Source of the DNA: Robinsoniella peoriensis
GTDB taxonomy: Bacteria > Bacillota > Clostridia > Lachnospirales > Lachnospiraceae
Strand: one strand, 5' to 3'
NCBI RefSeq assembly: GCF_042680125.1
Contig: NZ_JBHTNY010000043.1
DNA length: 64,000 bases
The translations under genes and the position numbers were made by a program. How positions within the stretch are numbered: the stretch's first letter is position 1; each line of letters opens with the position of its first letter. Shown piece by piece: positions 24,118 through 33,142 of this stretch. A model generated the notes under the pieces. The model did not search any database. It was not told the DNA's origin and saw only the letters and a list, made by a program, of their open reading frames with translations.

Positions 24118-26034
24118 CTATTCAGCCAATTCCGCCCAGGCTTCATAAAGTGTTTCCAGTTCTTCCTGAACAGCGGCTTTTTCTGTGTTTAAGGATAGAC
24201 ATTTTTCAACGTCGGTATAAATCGCTTCTTTTGTCAGCAGTTCATCAATTTCGCCATCTCTGGTTTCCAGTTGGTGGATGCGGTCTTCCGTCTTTTTTAA
24301 GTCATTCTGACGTTTGCGGATACGTGCCTGTTCTTCTTTTTGCTGTTTCCAATCCAGTTTTGCGTGGTTGTCATCTTCCGATGTACCCTCAGCAGTAGCA
24401 GTGGAAGCTGCAGCATAAATCCGGGTCAGCTCATCTTTCTTTTCCAGATAATAATCGTAATTGCCGATATAGTTAACTAAAGTATTGCTGGTAAGATCCA
24501 TGATACGAGTAGCCGTCTGGTTGATAAAATAACGGTCATGGGATACATAAAGGACAGTACCGGTATATTGATTCAGTGCATTTTCTAGAATTTCTTTCGA
24601 AACAATGTCCAAATGGTTGGTAGGCTCATCCAGGATGATGAAATTAGCTTTGGAGAGCATAAGTTTAGCCAGGGAAACACGTCCTCTTTCTCCACCGCTT
24701 AAATCCTTGATTCGTTTAAACACATCATCTCCGGTAAATAGAAATGCTGCAAGGATATTACGGATTTCTGTGTTGGTAAGGTTGGGATAAGCATCGGAGA
24801 GTTCTTCAAATAAAGTTTTCTCCATGTGTAAAACATGGTGCTCCTGATCGTAATATCCGATGTGGACTTTACTTCCCAGTGTAAACTTTCCGGCATCTGC
24901 CTGAATAACACCGTTGATAATCTTTAAGATCGTTGTTTTTCCGGTACCGTTATTACCGATAATTGCAACTTTTTCTCCCCGCTTGATTTCAAAATCCAGA
25001 TCCTGAAATAAGGTATTTCCATCAAAAGATTTTTTGAGTCCTTCCACGGTCAGTACATCATTTCCGCTCAGAATTTTTGGTTCCAGCGTTATGTGTATTT
25101 CAGAGGTCTGTGTTACCGGTTTGTCCAAAACTTCAATCTTATCCAACATTTTTTCACGGCTTTCCGCCCGGCGGATAGATTTTTCCCGGTTAAAGGATTT
25201 TAGTTTGGTGATAACTTCCTGCTGATGTTTGATTTCCTGCTGCTGATTTAGGTATGCTTTTAACTTTGCATCCCGGATCATCGCCCGTTTTTGCGCATAA
25301 TCCGTGTAATTCCCTAGGTAGGTGGTAACCTCACCATTGTCAATTTCTACTACTTTCGTTACCACACGGTTTAAGAAATAGCGGTCATGCGCTACGATGA
25401 TTACGGCACCGTTGTAGTTCAGAAGATAGGTTTCCAGCCATGCAATGGAGTTCATATCCAGGTGGTTTGTAGGCTCATCCAGGAGAATAATGTCCGGATT
25501 GGAAAGAAGAAGTTTACCAAGAGCCACACGGGTTTTCTGGCCGCCTGAGAGTGTATTGATGGGTTTGTCAAATTCGTCTTCGGTAAAGCCAAGACCCTTT
25601 AAAACCCCTACGATTTCACTTTTATAGGCATAGCCGTTTTTGTGTTCAAATTCCATTGTTAGCCGGTTATAGGTTTCCAGGATTTCAGTTAGTCTGGCAC
25701 CTTCCAGGATCTTCATTTCCTGTTCCATGGTTCGGATCCGCTGTTCCAGTTCGATTACATCCCGTTTTACTTCCAAAAGTTCTTCATAAATCGTATTTTC
25801 ATTTGTAACAGACTGATGCTGTGCCAGGTAGCCGATGGATTTTCCGCGGGTGATTATCACTTCACCGGAATCCGCAGGCATTTCCTGCATGATAATTTTC
25901 AGGAGGGTAGATTTACCGGCTCCGTTAATTCCCACGATTGCTGTTTTTTCACGATCTTCTATATGGAAGGAAGCATTCTTAATAATTTCGGTTGTTCCAA
26001 ATGCTTTGCTTATGTTCTGACATGCAAGTATCAT
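24118..26034 (-). CDS. ABC-F family ATPase, long form
   Basis: 638 residues from ATG 26034 (an upstream in-frame TTG at 26049 is possible). Domain 1: G-I-N-G-A-G-K-S-T, L-S-G-G-Q, I-L-L-D-E-P-T-N-H-L-D. Domain 2: G-N-N-G-T-G-K-T-T, L-S-G-G-E, I-L-D-E-P-T-N-H-L-D. The C-terminal ~100 residues are a charged coiled coil, as in Uup/YdiF-type members. Cytosolic; likely acts on the ribosome as a translation factor. It is distinct from the shorter ABC-F at 2444 and has its own promoter. Confidence 0.9.
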   Translation of the reverse strand: MILACQNISKAFGTTEIIKNASFHIEDREKTAIVGINGAGKSTLLKIIMQEMPADSGEVIITRGKSIGYLAQHQSVTNENTIYEELLEVKRDVIELEQRIRTMEQEMKILEGARLTEILETYNRLTMEFEHKNGYAYKSEIVGVLKGLGFTEDEFDKPINTLSGGQKTRVALGKLLLSNPDIILLDEPTNHLDMNSIAWLETYLLNYNGAVIIVAHDRYFLNRVVTKVVEIDNGEVTTYLGNYTDYAQKRAMIRDAKLKAYLNQQQEIKHQQEVITKLKSFNREKSIRRAESREKMLDKIEVLDKPVTQTSEIHITLEPKILSGNDVLTVEGLKKSFDGNTLFQDLDFEIKRGEKVAIIGNNGTGKTTILKIINGVIQADAGKFTLGSKVHIGYYDQEHHVLHMEKTLFEELSDAYPNLTNTEIRNILAAFLFTGDDVFKRIKDLSGGERGRVSLAKLMLSKANFIILDEPTNHLDIVSKEILENALNQYTGTVLYVSHDRYFINQTATRIMDLTSNTLVNYIGNYDYYLEKKDELTRIYAAASTATAEGTSEDDNHAKLDWKQQKEEQARIRKRQNDLKKTEDRIHQLETRDGEIDELLTKEAIYTDVEKCLSLNTEKAAVQEELETLYEAWAELAE

Positions 26035-26073
26035 AAGTAATTCACCCAATCTTTCTCATATTTATCAGAAACT

Positions 26074-26102
26074 ATTATAATAGATAATCCGGGTTTTGCA
26101 AA
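26074..26102 (-). promoter_or_regulatory. Promoter of the long ABC-F gene
   Basis: On the minus strand, TTGCAA (26102-26097), a 17-bp spacer and TATAAT (26079-26074), about 40 bp upstream of the start. Confidence 0.7.
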
Positions 26103-26196
26103 TAGATTTCTTCAAAAATACTGGACTTTATGCATGATTTGCGATAATATAGGGATATTGTTACGTTTATGGATATACAAGAGGAGGAAATTGGTA

Positions 26197-27516
26197 ATGA
26201 AGAAAGTAGTAAAATTTGGCGGCAGTTCATTAGCAAACGCAGAGCAGTTTCAAAAGGTAGCCGACATTATCCGTGCAGATGAAGCAAGAAGATATGTAAT
26301 TCCTTCCGCACCGGGTAAACGCTTCTCAAGTGATATTAAAGTTACAGATATGCTTTATGAATGCTATGACATTGCAGAATCCGGTAAAAAATTTACCGCG
26401 AAGCTGGATAAAATAAAAGAGCGCTATAACGAAATTATCAAAGGATTGGAACTGGACCTTTCTTTGGATCATGAATTTGAAGTAATTCATGAAAATTTTG
26501 AGAACAAAGCAGGCAGCAACTACGCAGCTTCCAGAGGAGAATATTTGAATGGTATCATTATGGCAAACTATCTGGGCTATGAGTTTGTAGATGCCGCTGA
26601 AGTAATTTTCTTTGATGAAGCCGGAAACTTTGATGAAGTTAAAACAGATAAAGAACTTGCAAACAGATTAAAAGATACGGAAAGGGCGGTCGTACCCGGA
26701 TTTTACGGTGCAAAACCGGACGGATCTGTTAAAACATTTTCAAGAGGCGGTTCCGATGTAACGGGTTCCATTGTTGCAAAAGCAATTCAGGCTGATTTAT
26801 ATGAAAACTGGACAGATGTATCCGGCTTTCTCGTGACAGATCCGCGGATCATTGAAAATCCGGAGGTAATCGAGACCATTACATACCGTGAATTAAGAGA
26901 GCTTGCATATATGGGGGCCACTGTACTTCACGAGGATGCTATTTTCCCGGTTCGCAAAGCGGAAATCCCCATTAATATTAAAAATACCAATGCTCCTCAG
27001 GAAAAGGGTACTCTGATCGTGGCTCATACCTGTCATAAACCGAAATATACGATTACCGGTATTGCCGGTAAAAAAGGTTTTGCAGCCATCAATATTGAAA
27101 AAGATATGATGAATGCGGAAATTGGATTTGGACGCAAAGTGCTTGGAGTGTTTGAAGAAAATGATATTTCTTTCGAACATATGCCTTCCGGAATTGACAC
27201 CATGACCGTATTTGTACATCAGTCAGAATTTGAAGAAAAAGAACAGAAGGTACTTCAGGGAATCCAGCGAAATGTTCATCCGGATTATATTGATTTAGAA
27301 TCCGATCTTGCATTGATCGCAGTAGTAGGCAGAGGAATGCGTTCTACAAGAGGCACTGCAGGAAGAATTTTCTCAGCGCTTGCCCATGCAAATATCAACG
27401 TAAAAATGATCGATCAGGGATCAAGTGAATTAAATATTATTATTGGTGTACGTAATGAAGATTTTGAGACGGCGATTAAAGCTATTTACGATATTTTCGT
27501 TACAATCCAGCTCTAA
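26197..27516 (+). CDS. Aspartate kinase
   Basis: 439 residues from ATG 26197 behind GAGGAGG. Phosphorylates L-aspartate, the first step to lysine, threonine and methionine. N-terminal MKKVVKFGGSSLANA is the kinase signature. S-R-G-G-S-D-V-T-G-S lies near residue 190. Two ACT domains form the C-terminal ~140 residues (A-V-V-G-R-G-M-R), suggesting feedback inhibition by an amino acid. It is a stand-alone gene. No lysine riboswitch is seen in the 147 bp upstream. Confidence 0.94.
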   Translation: MKKVVKFGGSSLANAEQFQKVADIIRADEARRYVIPSAPGKRFSSDIKVTDMLYECYDIAESGKKFTAKLDKIKERYNEIIKGLELDLSLDHEFEVIHENFENKAGSNYAASRGEYLNGIIMANYLGYEFVDAAEVIFFDEAGNFDEVKTDKELANRLKDTERAVVPGFYGAKPDGSVKTFSRGGSDVTGSIVAKAIQADLYENWTDVSGFLVTDPRIIENPEVIETITYRELRELAYMGATVLHEDAIFPVRKAEIPINIKNTNAPQEKGTLIVAHTCHKPKYTITGIAGKKGFAAINIEKDMMNAEIGFGRKVLGVFEENDISFEHMPSGIDTMTVFVHQSEFEEKEQKVLQGIQRNVHPDYIDLESDLALIAVVGRGMRSTRGTAGRIFSALAHANINVKMIDQGSSELNIIIGVRNEDFETAIKAIYDIFVTIQL

Positions 27517-27601
27517 CATCGATTCACCTGTCCCCATTATCGGTATGAATGTGCCAAAATGCCTGTATAACAGGAAATTTTGTATTTTCTGCCATAATAG
27601 T

Positions 27602-27630
27602 TTGACATGAAATTCACAATTCGTTATAAT
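27602..27630 (+). promoter_or_regulatory. Promoter of rex
   Basis: Consensus TTGACA at 27602-27607, 17-bp spacer and TATAAT at 27625-27630, 47 bp before the rex GTG start. No clear Rex operator could be recognised. Confidence 0.85.
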
Positions 27631-27677
27631 GTTTATACGATAGAGTAAACGAGATTATGCATTTGGAGGATGGTATT

Positions 27678-28328
27678 GTGGAGGAAAAGGAAATTTCAAA
27701 AGCCGTCATAAAAAGGCTGCCTCGTTATTACCGTTATCTGGGAGACTTGCTGGAGGATGGTGTGGAGCGGATATCTTCGAACGAATTAAGCGACCGCATG
27801 CAGGTGACAGCATCTCAGATTCGGCAGGATTTAAATAACTTTGGTGGTTTTGGACAACAGGGATACGGTTATAACGTGAAGTATCTTTACAATGAAATAG
27901 GAAAGATTTTGGGTCTGGATAAAACTTATAATATGATTATTGTAGGAGCCGGCAATCTGGGACAGGCATTGGCAAACTATGTGAAGTTTGAAAAGCGCGG
28001 GTTCTGGATTAAAGGTATCTTCGATGTAAATCCAAGGCTGCAGGGCGTGACGGTACGTGGAATTGCGATTCGGATGACAGATGATCTTCCGCAGTTTGTC
28101 AGGGATAATGAGATTAAGATTGCAGCGCTTACCCTGCCTAAGGAGAACGCTGAACAGATGGCGAACCTGCTGATTGAGAACGGCGTGAAGGCAATCTGGA
28201 ATTTTGCTCATATTGATCTGCGCCTGCCGGAGGATGTAATTGTAGAAAATGTACATCTTTCAGAGAGCCTGATGCAGTTATCCTATAACATTAACCGTTA
28301 TGAAAGAGAACATGAAATTAAAGAATAA
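27678..28328 (+). CDS. rex: Redox-sensing transcriptional repressor Rex
   Basis: 216 residues from GTG 27678, spaced 8 bases from GGAGG at 27665-27669. The N-terminal winged helix contains A-V-I-K-R-L-P-R-Y-Y-R-Y-L and the V-T-A-S-Q-I-R-Q-D-L recognition helix. The Rossmann domain has I-V-G-A-G-N-L-G-Q-A-L for NAD(H). Rex senses the NADH/NAD+ ratio and controls fermentation and respiration genes in Gram-positives. In an acetogen it is a candidate regulator of reductant use. A hairpin follows. Confidence 0.95.
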   Translation: MEEKEISKAVIKRLPRYYRYLGDLLEDGVERISSNELSDRMQVTASQIRQDLNNFGGFGQQGYGYNVKYLYNEIGKILGLDKTYNMIIVGAGNLGQALANYVKFEKRGFWIKGIFDVNPRLQGVTVRGIAIRMTDDLPQFVRDNEIKIAALTLPKENAEQMANLLIENGVKAIWNFAHIDLRLPEDVIVENVHLSESLMQLSYNINRYEREHEIKE

Positions 28329-28338
28329 GTAAGTGGAC

Positions 28339-28389
28339 AAAATAACGCGTAGGAGGATATCAGAAAGATATTTTTACGCGTTGTTTTGC
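28339..28389 (+). terminator. Hairpin after rex
   Basis: AACGCGTA (28345-28352) pairs with TACGCGTT (28376-28383), extended by CAAAA / TTTTG. It is a probable terminator, although the T-run is weak. Confidence 0.55.
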
Positions 28390-28410
28390 GTTTGAAAGTG
28401 GGTGAAAGAT

Positions 28411-29919
28411 ATGGAGTACCTGGTAACAGCAGAAGAAATGAAGCGCTGCGATCAGACAACAATTGAAAAGATAGGGGTACCATCCATGGTTTTGATGGAA
28501 CGGGCAGCCCTGGCATGTGTGGAAGAGCTGGTGGACGGCAGTTTTAACCTTGAAAATGTACTGGTGGTGTGTGGAAGCGGCAATAATGGAGGCGATGGTT
28601 TTGCCATTGCAAGGCTGCTGCATCTGCGAGGGATAGCTGTTTGTGTATATTTTGCGGGAAATGAGGCATCTTGTACACAAGAAACCAGATTGCAGAAGAA
28701 TATCTGCGAAAAATATGGTGTGATTTTTGTAAGTAAGTTGGGGGTAGGTGAATATACTAGTATAGTAGACGCTATGTTTGGAGTAGGTCTATCCAGAAAT
28801 ATCGAAGGCCATTATGCGGATGTGATCGGTTATATGAATCAGTCAGGGGCAGCTGTTCTGGCGGTGGATATAGCTTCCGGAATCAGTGCGGACACCGGGA
28901 AAGTGATGGGAACGGCGGTAAGGGCAATAAAAACAGTAACGTTTGCATTTAAAAAGATCGGCCACGTCTTATATCCCGGAACAGAGTATGCAGGGGGCGT
29001 CATTGTGAAGGATATAGGAATTACCGTGGATGGTTTTGGAAATCAGCTGCCTGGAGTCGTCTCTTACACAGAAAGGGATCTGCAGCTGCTGCCTCCCAGA
29101 TTTGCGTATTCCAATAAGGGCACTTACGGAAAGGTTCTTGTAGTGGCCGGAACTTATAATATGTGCGGGGCAGCTTTTCTATCAGCAAAGGCAGCCTATA
29201 AAACAGGGGCAGGACTGGTGCGGATTTTCACGGAAGAGAGTAACCGTACCATGCTCCAGACTATGCTGCCGGAAGCAATTCTTACCACTTATGATACCTG
29301 TGATTACAGGCATGAGCAGTTGGAAGAAGCAGCAGAATGGGCAGATGTGATTGTATTTGGACCCGGAATTGGAAAGAAAGCAGAAAAGCGCAGAATGCTG
29401 GAACTTCTTATAAAGGTACAGGATAAGCCGCTTTTGATTGATGCAGATGGTCTGAATCTGCTGGCAGAAAATCCACAGCCTTTGGGCGAACGGAAACGTC
29501 CGGCAGTGGTGACGCCTCATGTGGGCGAAATGAGCAGACTCTGTCATGCAGAAAAAAAAGATATTCTGGATAACCTATTACAAACAGCGTGTACTTATGC
29601 ATCTAAACAGAGAGTGGTCTGTGTATTAAAGGATGCAAGGACAATTGTATCAGACGGGCAGAAAATCTATGTGAACCAGAGTGGAAATAACGGAATGGCA
29701 GTGGGTGGTTCCGGGGATGTGCTTACGGGTATTATAGCAGGGTTGATGGCTCAGAAAATGCCGGAAGCCCAGGCGGCCAGACTAGGGGTATATCTGCACG
29801 GCCTGGCGGGTGATGCAGCACGGGACAGATGTGGTACATATGCCATGCTGGCAACCGATATCATTGAAGGATTACAGGAAATACTTATCAGAGGAGAAAA
29901 GGAACATGCAGAAATATAG
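28411..29919 (+). CDS. nnr: Bifunctional NAD(P)H-hydrate epimerase/dehydratase
   Basis: 502 residues. Repairs hydrated NADH and NADPH. The N-terminal ~215 residues are the epimerase (YjeF_N) domain with G-S-G-N-N-G-G-D-G and the V-A-V-D-I-A-S-G-I motif. The C-terminal half is the ADP/ATP-dependent dehydratase, a ribokinase-like domain with V-T-P-H-V-G-E-M and the G-G-S-G-D-V-L-T-G-I signature. ATG 28411 is preferred over GTG 28402. It overlaps alr by 14 bp, so an nnr-alr operon is likely. Confidence 0.93.
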   Translation: MEYLVTAEEMKRCDQTTIEKIGVPSMVLMERAALACVEELVDGSFNLENVLVVCGSGNNGGDGFAIARLLHLRGIAVCVYFAGNEASCTQETRLQKNICEKYGVIFVSKLGVGEYTSIVDAMFGVGLSRNIEGHYADVIGYMNQSGAAVLAVDIASGISADTGKVMGTAVRAIKTVTFAFKKIGHVLYPGTEYAGGVIVKDIGITVDGFGNQLPGVVSYTERDLQLLPPRFAYSNKGTYGKVLVVAGTYNMCGAAFLSAKAAYKTGAGLVRIFTEESNRTMLQTMLPEAILTTYDTCDYRHEQLEEAAEWADVIVFGPGIGKKAEKRRMLELLIKVQDKPLLIDADGLNLLAENPQPLGERKRPAVVTPHVGEMSRLCHAEKKDILDNLLQTACTYASKQRVVCVLKDARTIVSDGQKIYVNQSGNNGMAVGGSGDVLTGIIAGLMAQKMPEAQAARLGVYLHGLAGDAARDRCGTYAMLATDIIEGLQEILIRGEKEHAEI

Positions 29920-31075
29920 CAGGGTCTGCGCTGTCATCAGCCTGGATGCCGTAGAAGAAAACTTTAAGAACATGAGAGCAAATACAAATCCGGAAGCCAG
30001 GATGATTGCAGTGGTAAAAACCGACGGATACGGACATGGGGCAGTTCCTGTGGCAAAGCTTGTGGAAGATTATGATTATATCTGGGGATTTGCCGTTGCA
30101 ACTGCGGAAGAGGCTCAGATTCTTAAAAGGAACCAAATCCAAAAGCCTATTCTGATTTTAGGCTATACGTTTGAAGAACATTTTGAAATGCTGGTAAGGC
30201 TTGATATACGTCCGGTCGTGTTCAAATTGGATACGGCTATAGCCCTGTCGGAGGAAGCGGGAAGACAGGGAAAGACGATCTATGTTCATCTGGGATTAGA
30301 TACGGGAATGAGCAGGATTGGATTTACAGATACAAAAGAGAGTATTGAAGTGATCCTGGAAATTGCTAAATTACCAAACCTTAAGATAGAAGGGCTGTTT
30401 ACCCACTTCGCCAGATCGGATGAAGCAGATAAAACCAGTGCATGGGGGCAGTTTGCGCGCTGTCAGGACTTTTTGGAAAAATTGTCGGCAGCAGGGATTA
30501 GGATTCCCCTCAAACATTGCAGCAACAGTGCAGGGATTATCGATCTTCCGGAAGCGAATATGGACGCAGTGCGTCCCGGCATCAGTATTTACGGAATTTA
30601 TCCTTCCCAGGAAGTAAAGAAGGAGAGTGTTCCGCTTAAGCCTGTAATGCAGCTCAAGAGCCATATTGTTTACATAAAGGAATTAGAAGCAGGAATTCCT
30701 GTCAGTTATGGTGGCACGTTTGTTACAGAAAAGAAAACAAAGGTGGCTACGATTCCGGTGGGATATGGAGATGGTTATCCACGCAGCCTGTCAGGTAAAG
30801 GATGGGTTTTGATTCATGGGAAAAAAGCGCCGATTCTGGGGAGAGTCTGCATGGATCAGTTTATGGTGGATATCAGTGAAATCGATGAAGCAAAGGAATT
30901 GGATGAAGTTACGCTGTTTGGGGAGAGCGAGGGGGCAATCCTGCCGGTAGAAGACTTAAGCAGTATCTGCGGACGTTTTCCGTATGAATTTGTCTGTGAT
31001 ATTGGTAAACGGATACCCAGGGTATATGTCCACAAAGGGGAGATTGTGTTGACGAGGGATTATTTTAACGAATAA
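29906..31075 (+). CDS. alr: Alanine racemase
   Basis: 389 residues. PLP enzyme interconverting L- and D-alanine for peptidoglycan. The PLP lysine lies in V-V-K-T-D-G-Y-G-H-G near residue 38. The catalytic Tyr region is I-P-V-S-Y-G-G-T-F near 260, and C-M-D-Q-F-M-V-D-I near 313 is conserved. The ATG at 29906 follows GAGGAGAAAAGGAAC within the nnr 3' end. The order nnr-alr-mazF resembles Bacillus, where alr precedes ndoAI-ndoA. Confidence 0.95.
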   Translation: MQKYSRVCAVISLDAVEENFKNMRANTNPEARMIAVVKTDGYGHGAVPVAKLVEDYDYIWGFAVATAEEAQILKRNQIQKPILILGYTFEEHFEMLVRLDIRPVVFKLDTAIALSEEAGRQGKTIYVHLGLDTGMSRIGFTDTKESIEVILEIAKLPNLKIEGLFTHFARSDEADKTSAWGQFARCQDFLEKLSAAGIRIPLKHCSNSAGIIDLPEANMDAVRPGISIYGIYPSQEVKKESVPLKPVMQLKSHIVYIKELEAGIPVSYGGTFVTEKKTKVATIPVGYGDGYPRSLSGKGWVLIHGKKAPILGRVCMDQFMVDISEIDEAKELDEVTLFGESEGAILPVEDLSSICGRFPYEFVCDIGKRIPRVYVHKGEIVLTRDYFNE

Positions 31076-31085
31076 TGCCCGGTAA

Positions 31086-31187
31086 GTTCAATACCCTGCA
31101 GCTTGCTGCAGGGTATTGGATCCTTGCGGCATTCGCCGGACGGACATCAAGTTTGTCCGTTTGGGCCGATGCCGCAAGAATATGAAC
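31086..31187. repeat. Intergenic multi-hairpin element
   Basis: Between alr and mazF. A perfect 12-bp stem (AATACCCTGCAG / CTGCAGGGTATT, 4-base loop) at 31090-31117 is followed by a second stem (CTTGCGGCAT / ATGCCGCAAG) at 31123-31178 that encloses a GGACGGACA / TGTCCGTTT hairpin. There is no T-run. It is probably an extragenic palindromic repeat or structured RNA. No antitoxin ORF is present in it. Confidence 0.65.
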
Positions 31188-31272
31188 ACAAAGATGCATA
31201 CTCATGAAGAATATGGAAATACTAGAGTTAATCTTTAATTAGCCATAACGTATGAATCGGAGTGTGAAATGT

Positions 31273-31620
31273 GTGATTATTAAACGTGGAGATATTTTTT
31301 ATGCGGACCTGCGGCCGGTAATTGGGTCCGAACAAGGGGGAATCCGGCCTGTTCTGATTATTCAGAATGATATTGGAAATAAGCACAGCCCAACAGTGAT
31401 CTGTGCTGCCATTACATCGAAGATGAATAAGGCGAAGCTGCCAACCCATGTGGAAATAGATGCTGGAAAATATGCAATCGTTAAAGATTCGGTCATTCTT
31501 CTGGAACAGCTTCGTACCATCGATAAAAAACGATTAAAAGACAGAGTGTGTCATCTGGATATGGAAATCTTACGTCAGGTAGACCGGGCACTTAAAATCA
31601 GTCTGGAATTATCTACATAA
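31273..31620 (+). CDS. ndoA: MazF/NdoA/PemK-type endoribonuclease toxin
   Basis: 115 residues from GTG 31273 (CGGAG 10 bases upstream), giving the family start MIIKRGDIFYADL; an ATG at 31252 would add seven residues. G-S-E-Q-G-G-I-R-P-V-L-I-I-Q-N-D near residue 18-33 and S-P-T-V-I are the NdoA signature. It cleaves RNA at specific sites. The expected antitoxin gene is not found between alr and this gene. The length matches the Bacillus NdoA class. Confidence 0.92.
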   Translation: MIIKRGDIFYADLRPVIGSEQGGIRPVLIIQNDIGNKHSPTVICAAITSKMNKAKLPTHVEIDAGKYAIVKDSVILLEQLRTIDKKRLKDRVCHLDMEILRQVDRALKISLELST

Positions 31621-31621
31621 C

Positions 31622-31650
31622 TTGACTAATTCCCGGGAAGATGATATATT
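31622..31650 (+). promoter_or_regulatory. Promoter of the CNNM/CBS gene, with palindrome in the spacer
   Basis: TTGACT at 31622-31627, 17-bp spacer and TATATT at 31645-31650. The spacer contains TTCCCGGGAA (31630-31639), which also occurs in the spacer of the promoter at 46407-46435. Confidence 0.7.
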
Positions 31651-31756
31651 TTCTATTGATATGTAACTGTTTCATTGTTAAACCCCTGAATAGGGTAACT
31701 TTGAAAGTGATTTTCTTTCGCACTTAACAGTACAACAAGAAGGAGTATTTTTACAA

Positions 31757-33118
31757 ATGGATAGTGGTGGGAGTCCTGCGACAGGATTCATCGTTTTTTT
31801 AATATTTATATTGCTGGATGCAGTATTATTTGGATTTGGATCTGCCGTTCAGGCACTGAATGAAGGCGAATTGGAGCGGGAAGAGGCACAGGGCAGCAGT
31901 AAAGCCAGGATGCTTCTGCGCGCCAAGGAGGCTCCGGACCGGCTGATTAGCACAATTCAGGTCACAACAACACTTGTCTGTATGCTGACGGGCGGAGTAA
32001 TGATGCATCCGGCAACTGCTTTATGGAAGCTCGTCCTGGATAGAACCGGTCTCGGACAAATATTGCCGATGGGTGTTTATCTTTTTATAAATGCGTTTTT
32101 GGCAGTTGTCTGTATGCTTTTTCTTTTGTATACATTTGGCATACTGCTCCCGAAAAAACTGGGAGCGCATTATTGCAGGAAATGGGCATTTGGACAGGTA
32201 ACGCTTGTGCATACAATCGTGGTTCTGTTTAGTCCCGTTACATATTTATTTACATCAGTTGTAAATGTAATTATCCGGCTTTTTGGAATTGATCCGAAGA
32301 AATTGCAGGATGATGTAACGGAAGAGGAAATTATCTCTATGGTAAACGAAGGCCATGAACAGGGAGTCCTGGAAGCAAGTGAAGCGGAGATGATTAATAA
32401 TATATTTGAATTCCGGGATAAAGAAGCCCAGGATATTATGACCCACAGGAAGAATATTATAGCGGTAAATGAGGAAAAAACCCTCAAGGAAAGCCTGCAG
32501 TTTATGCTGGACAGTACGAATTCCAGATTTCCGGTATTTGAGGATAATATCGATAATATTACCGGCATTCTGCATTTAAAAGATGCCATGCGTTTTCATA
32601 CCAGAAAAGGATATGACAATTGGGCAATCAAAGATATACCCGAATTAATCCGGCCGGCCATATTTATTCCGGAGACCAGGAACATTAATCTTTTGTTCCA
32701 GAGTATGCAGTCCAAAAAGCTTCAGATGGTAATCGTTGCAGATGAGTATGGCCAGACAGCAGGCTTAATCGCATTAGAAGATATCCTGGAAGAGATCGTT
32801 GGGAATATTATGGATGAATATGATCTGGATGAGATGCTGATCGAGGAACTGCCGGACGGGAAATATATTATGGATGGTATGACGCCCCTTGAAGATGTAG
32901 AAGAAATACTTCATATAGAGCTTCAGTCAGATGATTTTGAAACATTAAATGGATATTTGATTTACCGTCTGGATAAAATACCGGACGAAAAAGAAGACTC
33001 AGAAATTATAGTAGACGGTTATGCGTTTAAGATATTAAACGTTGCCAACAAAACTATACAAAAAGTAAGAGTCAGCAAATCAGAGGAAGAGATTCCGAAA
33101 GAAATAACAAAAGAATAA
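31757..33118 (+). CDS. CNNM/CBS/CorC-domain membrane protein (hemolysin C-type)
   Basis: 453 residues. The N-terminal CNNM-like domain has three to four hydrophobic segments in the first ~190 residues. A pair of CBS domains follows (about residues 215-340), then a CorC/HlyC C-terminal domain (F-E-T-L-N-G-Y-L-I near 395). Such proteins are linked to magnesium or cobalt export; the substrate here is unproven. AAGGAG precedes the ATG by 10 bases. It has its own promoter and is followed 24 bp later by yebC. Confidence 0.9.
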   Translation: MDSGGSPATGFIVFLIFILLDAVLFGFGSAVQALNEGELEREEAQGSSKARMLLRAKEAPDRLISTIQVTTTLVCMLTGGVMMHPATALWKLVLDRTGLGQILPMGVYLFINAFLAVVCMLFLLYTFGILLPKKLGAHYCRKWAFGQVTLVHTIVVLFSPVTYLFTSVVNVIIRLFGIDPKKLQDDVTEEEIISMVNEGHEQGVLEASEAEMINNIFEFRDKEAQDIMTHRKNIIAVNEEKTLKESLQFMLDSTNSRFPVFEDNIDNITGILHLKDAMRFHTRKGYDNWAIKDIPELIRPAIFIPETRNINLLFQSMQSKKLQMVIVADEYGQTAGLIALEDILEEIVGNIMDEYDLDEMLIEELPDGKYIMDGMTPLEDVEEILHIELQSDDFETLNGYLIYRLDKIPDEKEDSEIIVDGYAFKILNVANKTIQKVRVSKSEEEIPKEITKE

Positions 33119-33142
33119 AGAAAGATAAAAGGAGTAATCAAG

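Noticed and set aside
26050..26196. Lysine riboswitch before aspartokinase
   Set aside because: The gap is too short and shows no multi-stem core; it holds the promoter of the opposite gene.
31076..31272. Hidden antitoxin gene between alr and mazF
   Set aside because: All frames are interrupted and the stretch is filled by hairpins.
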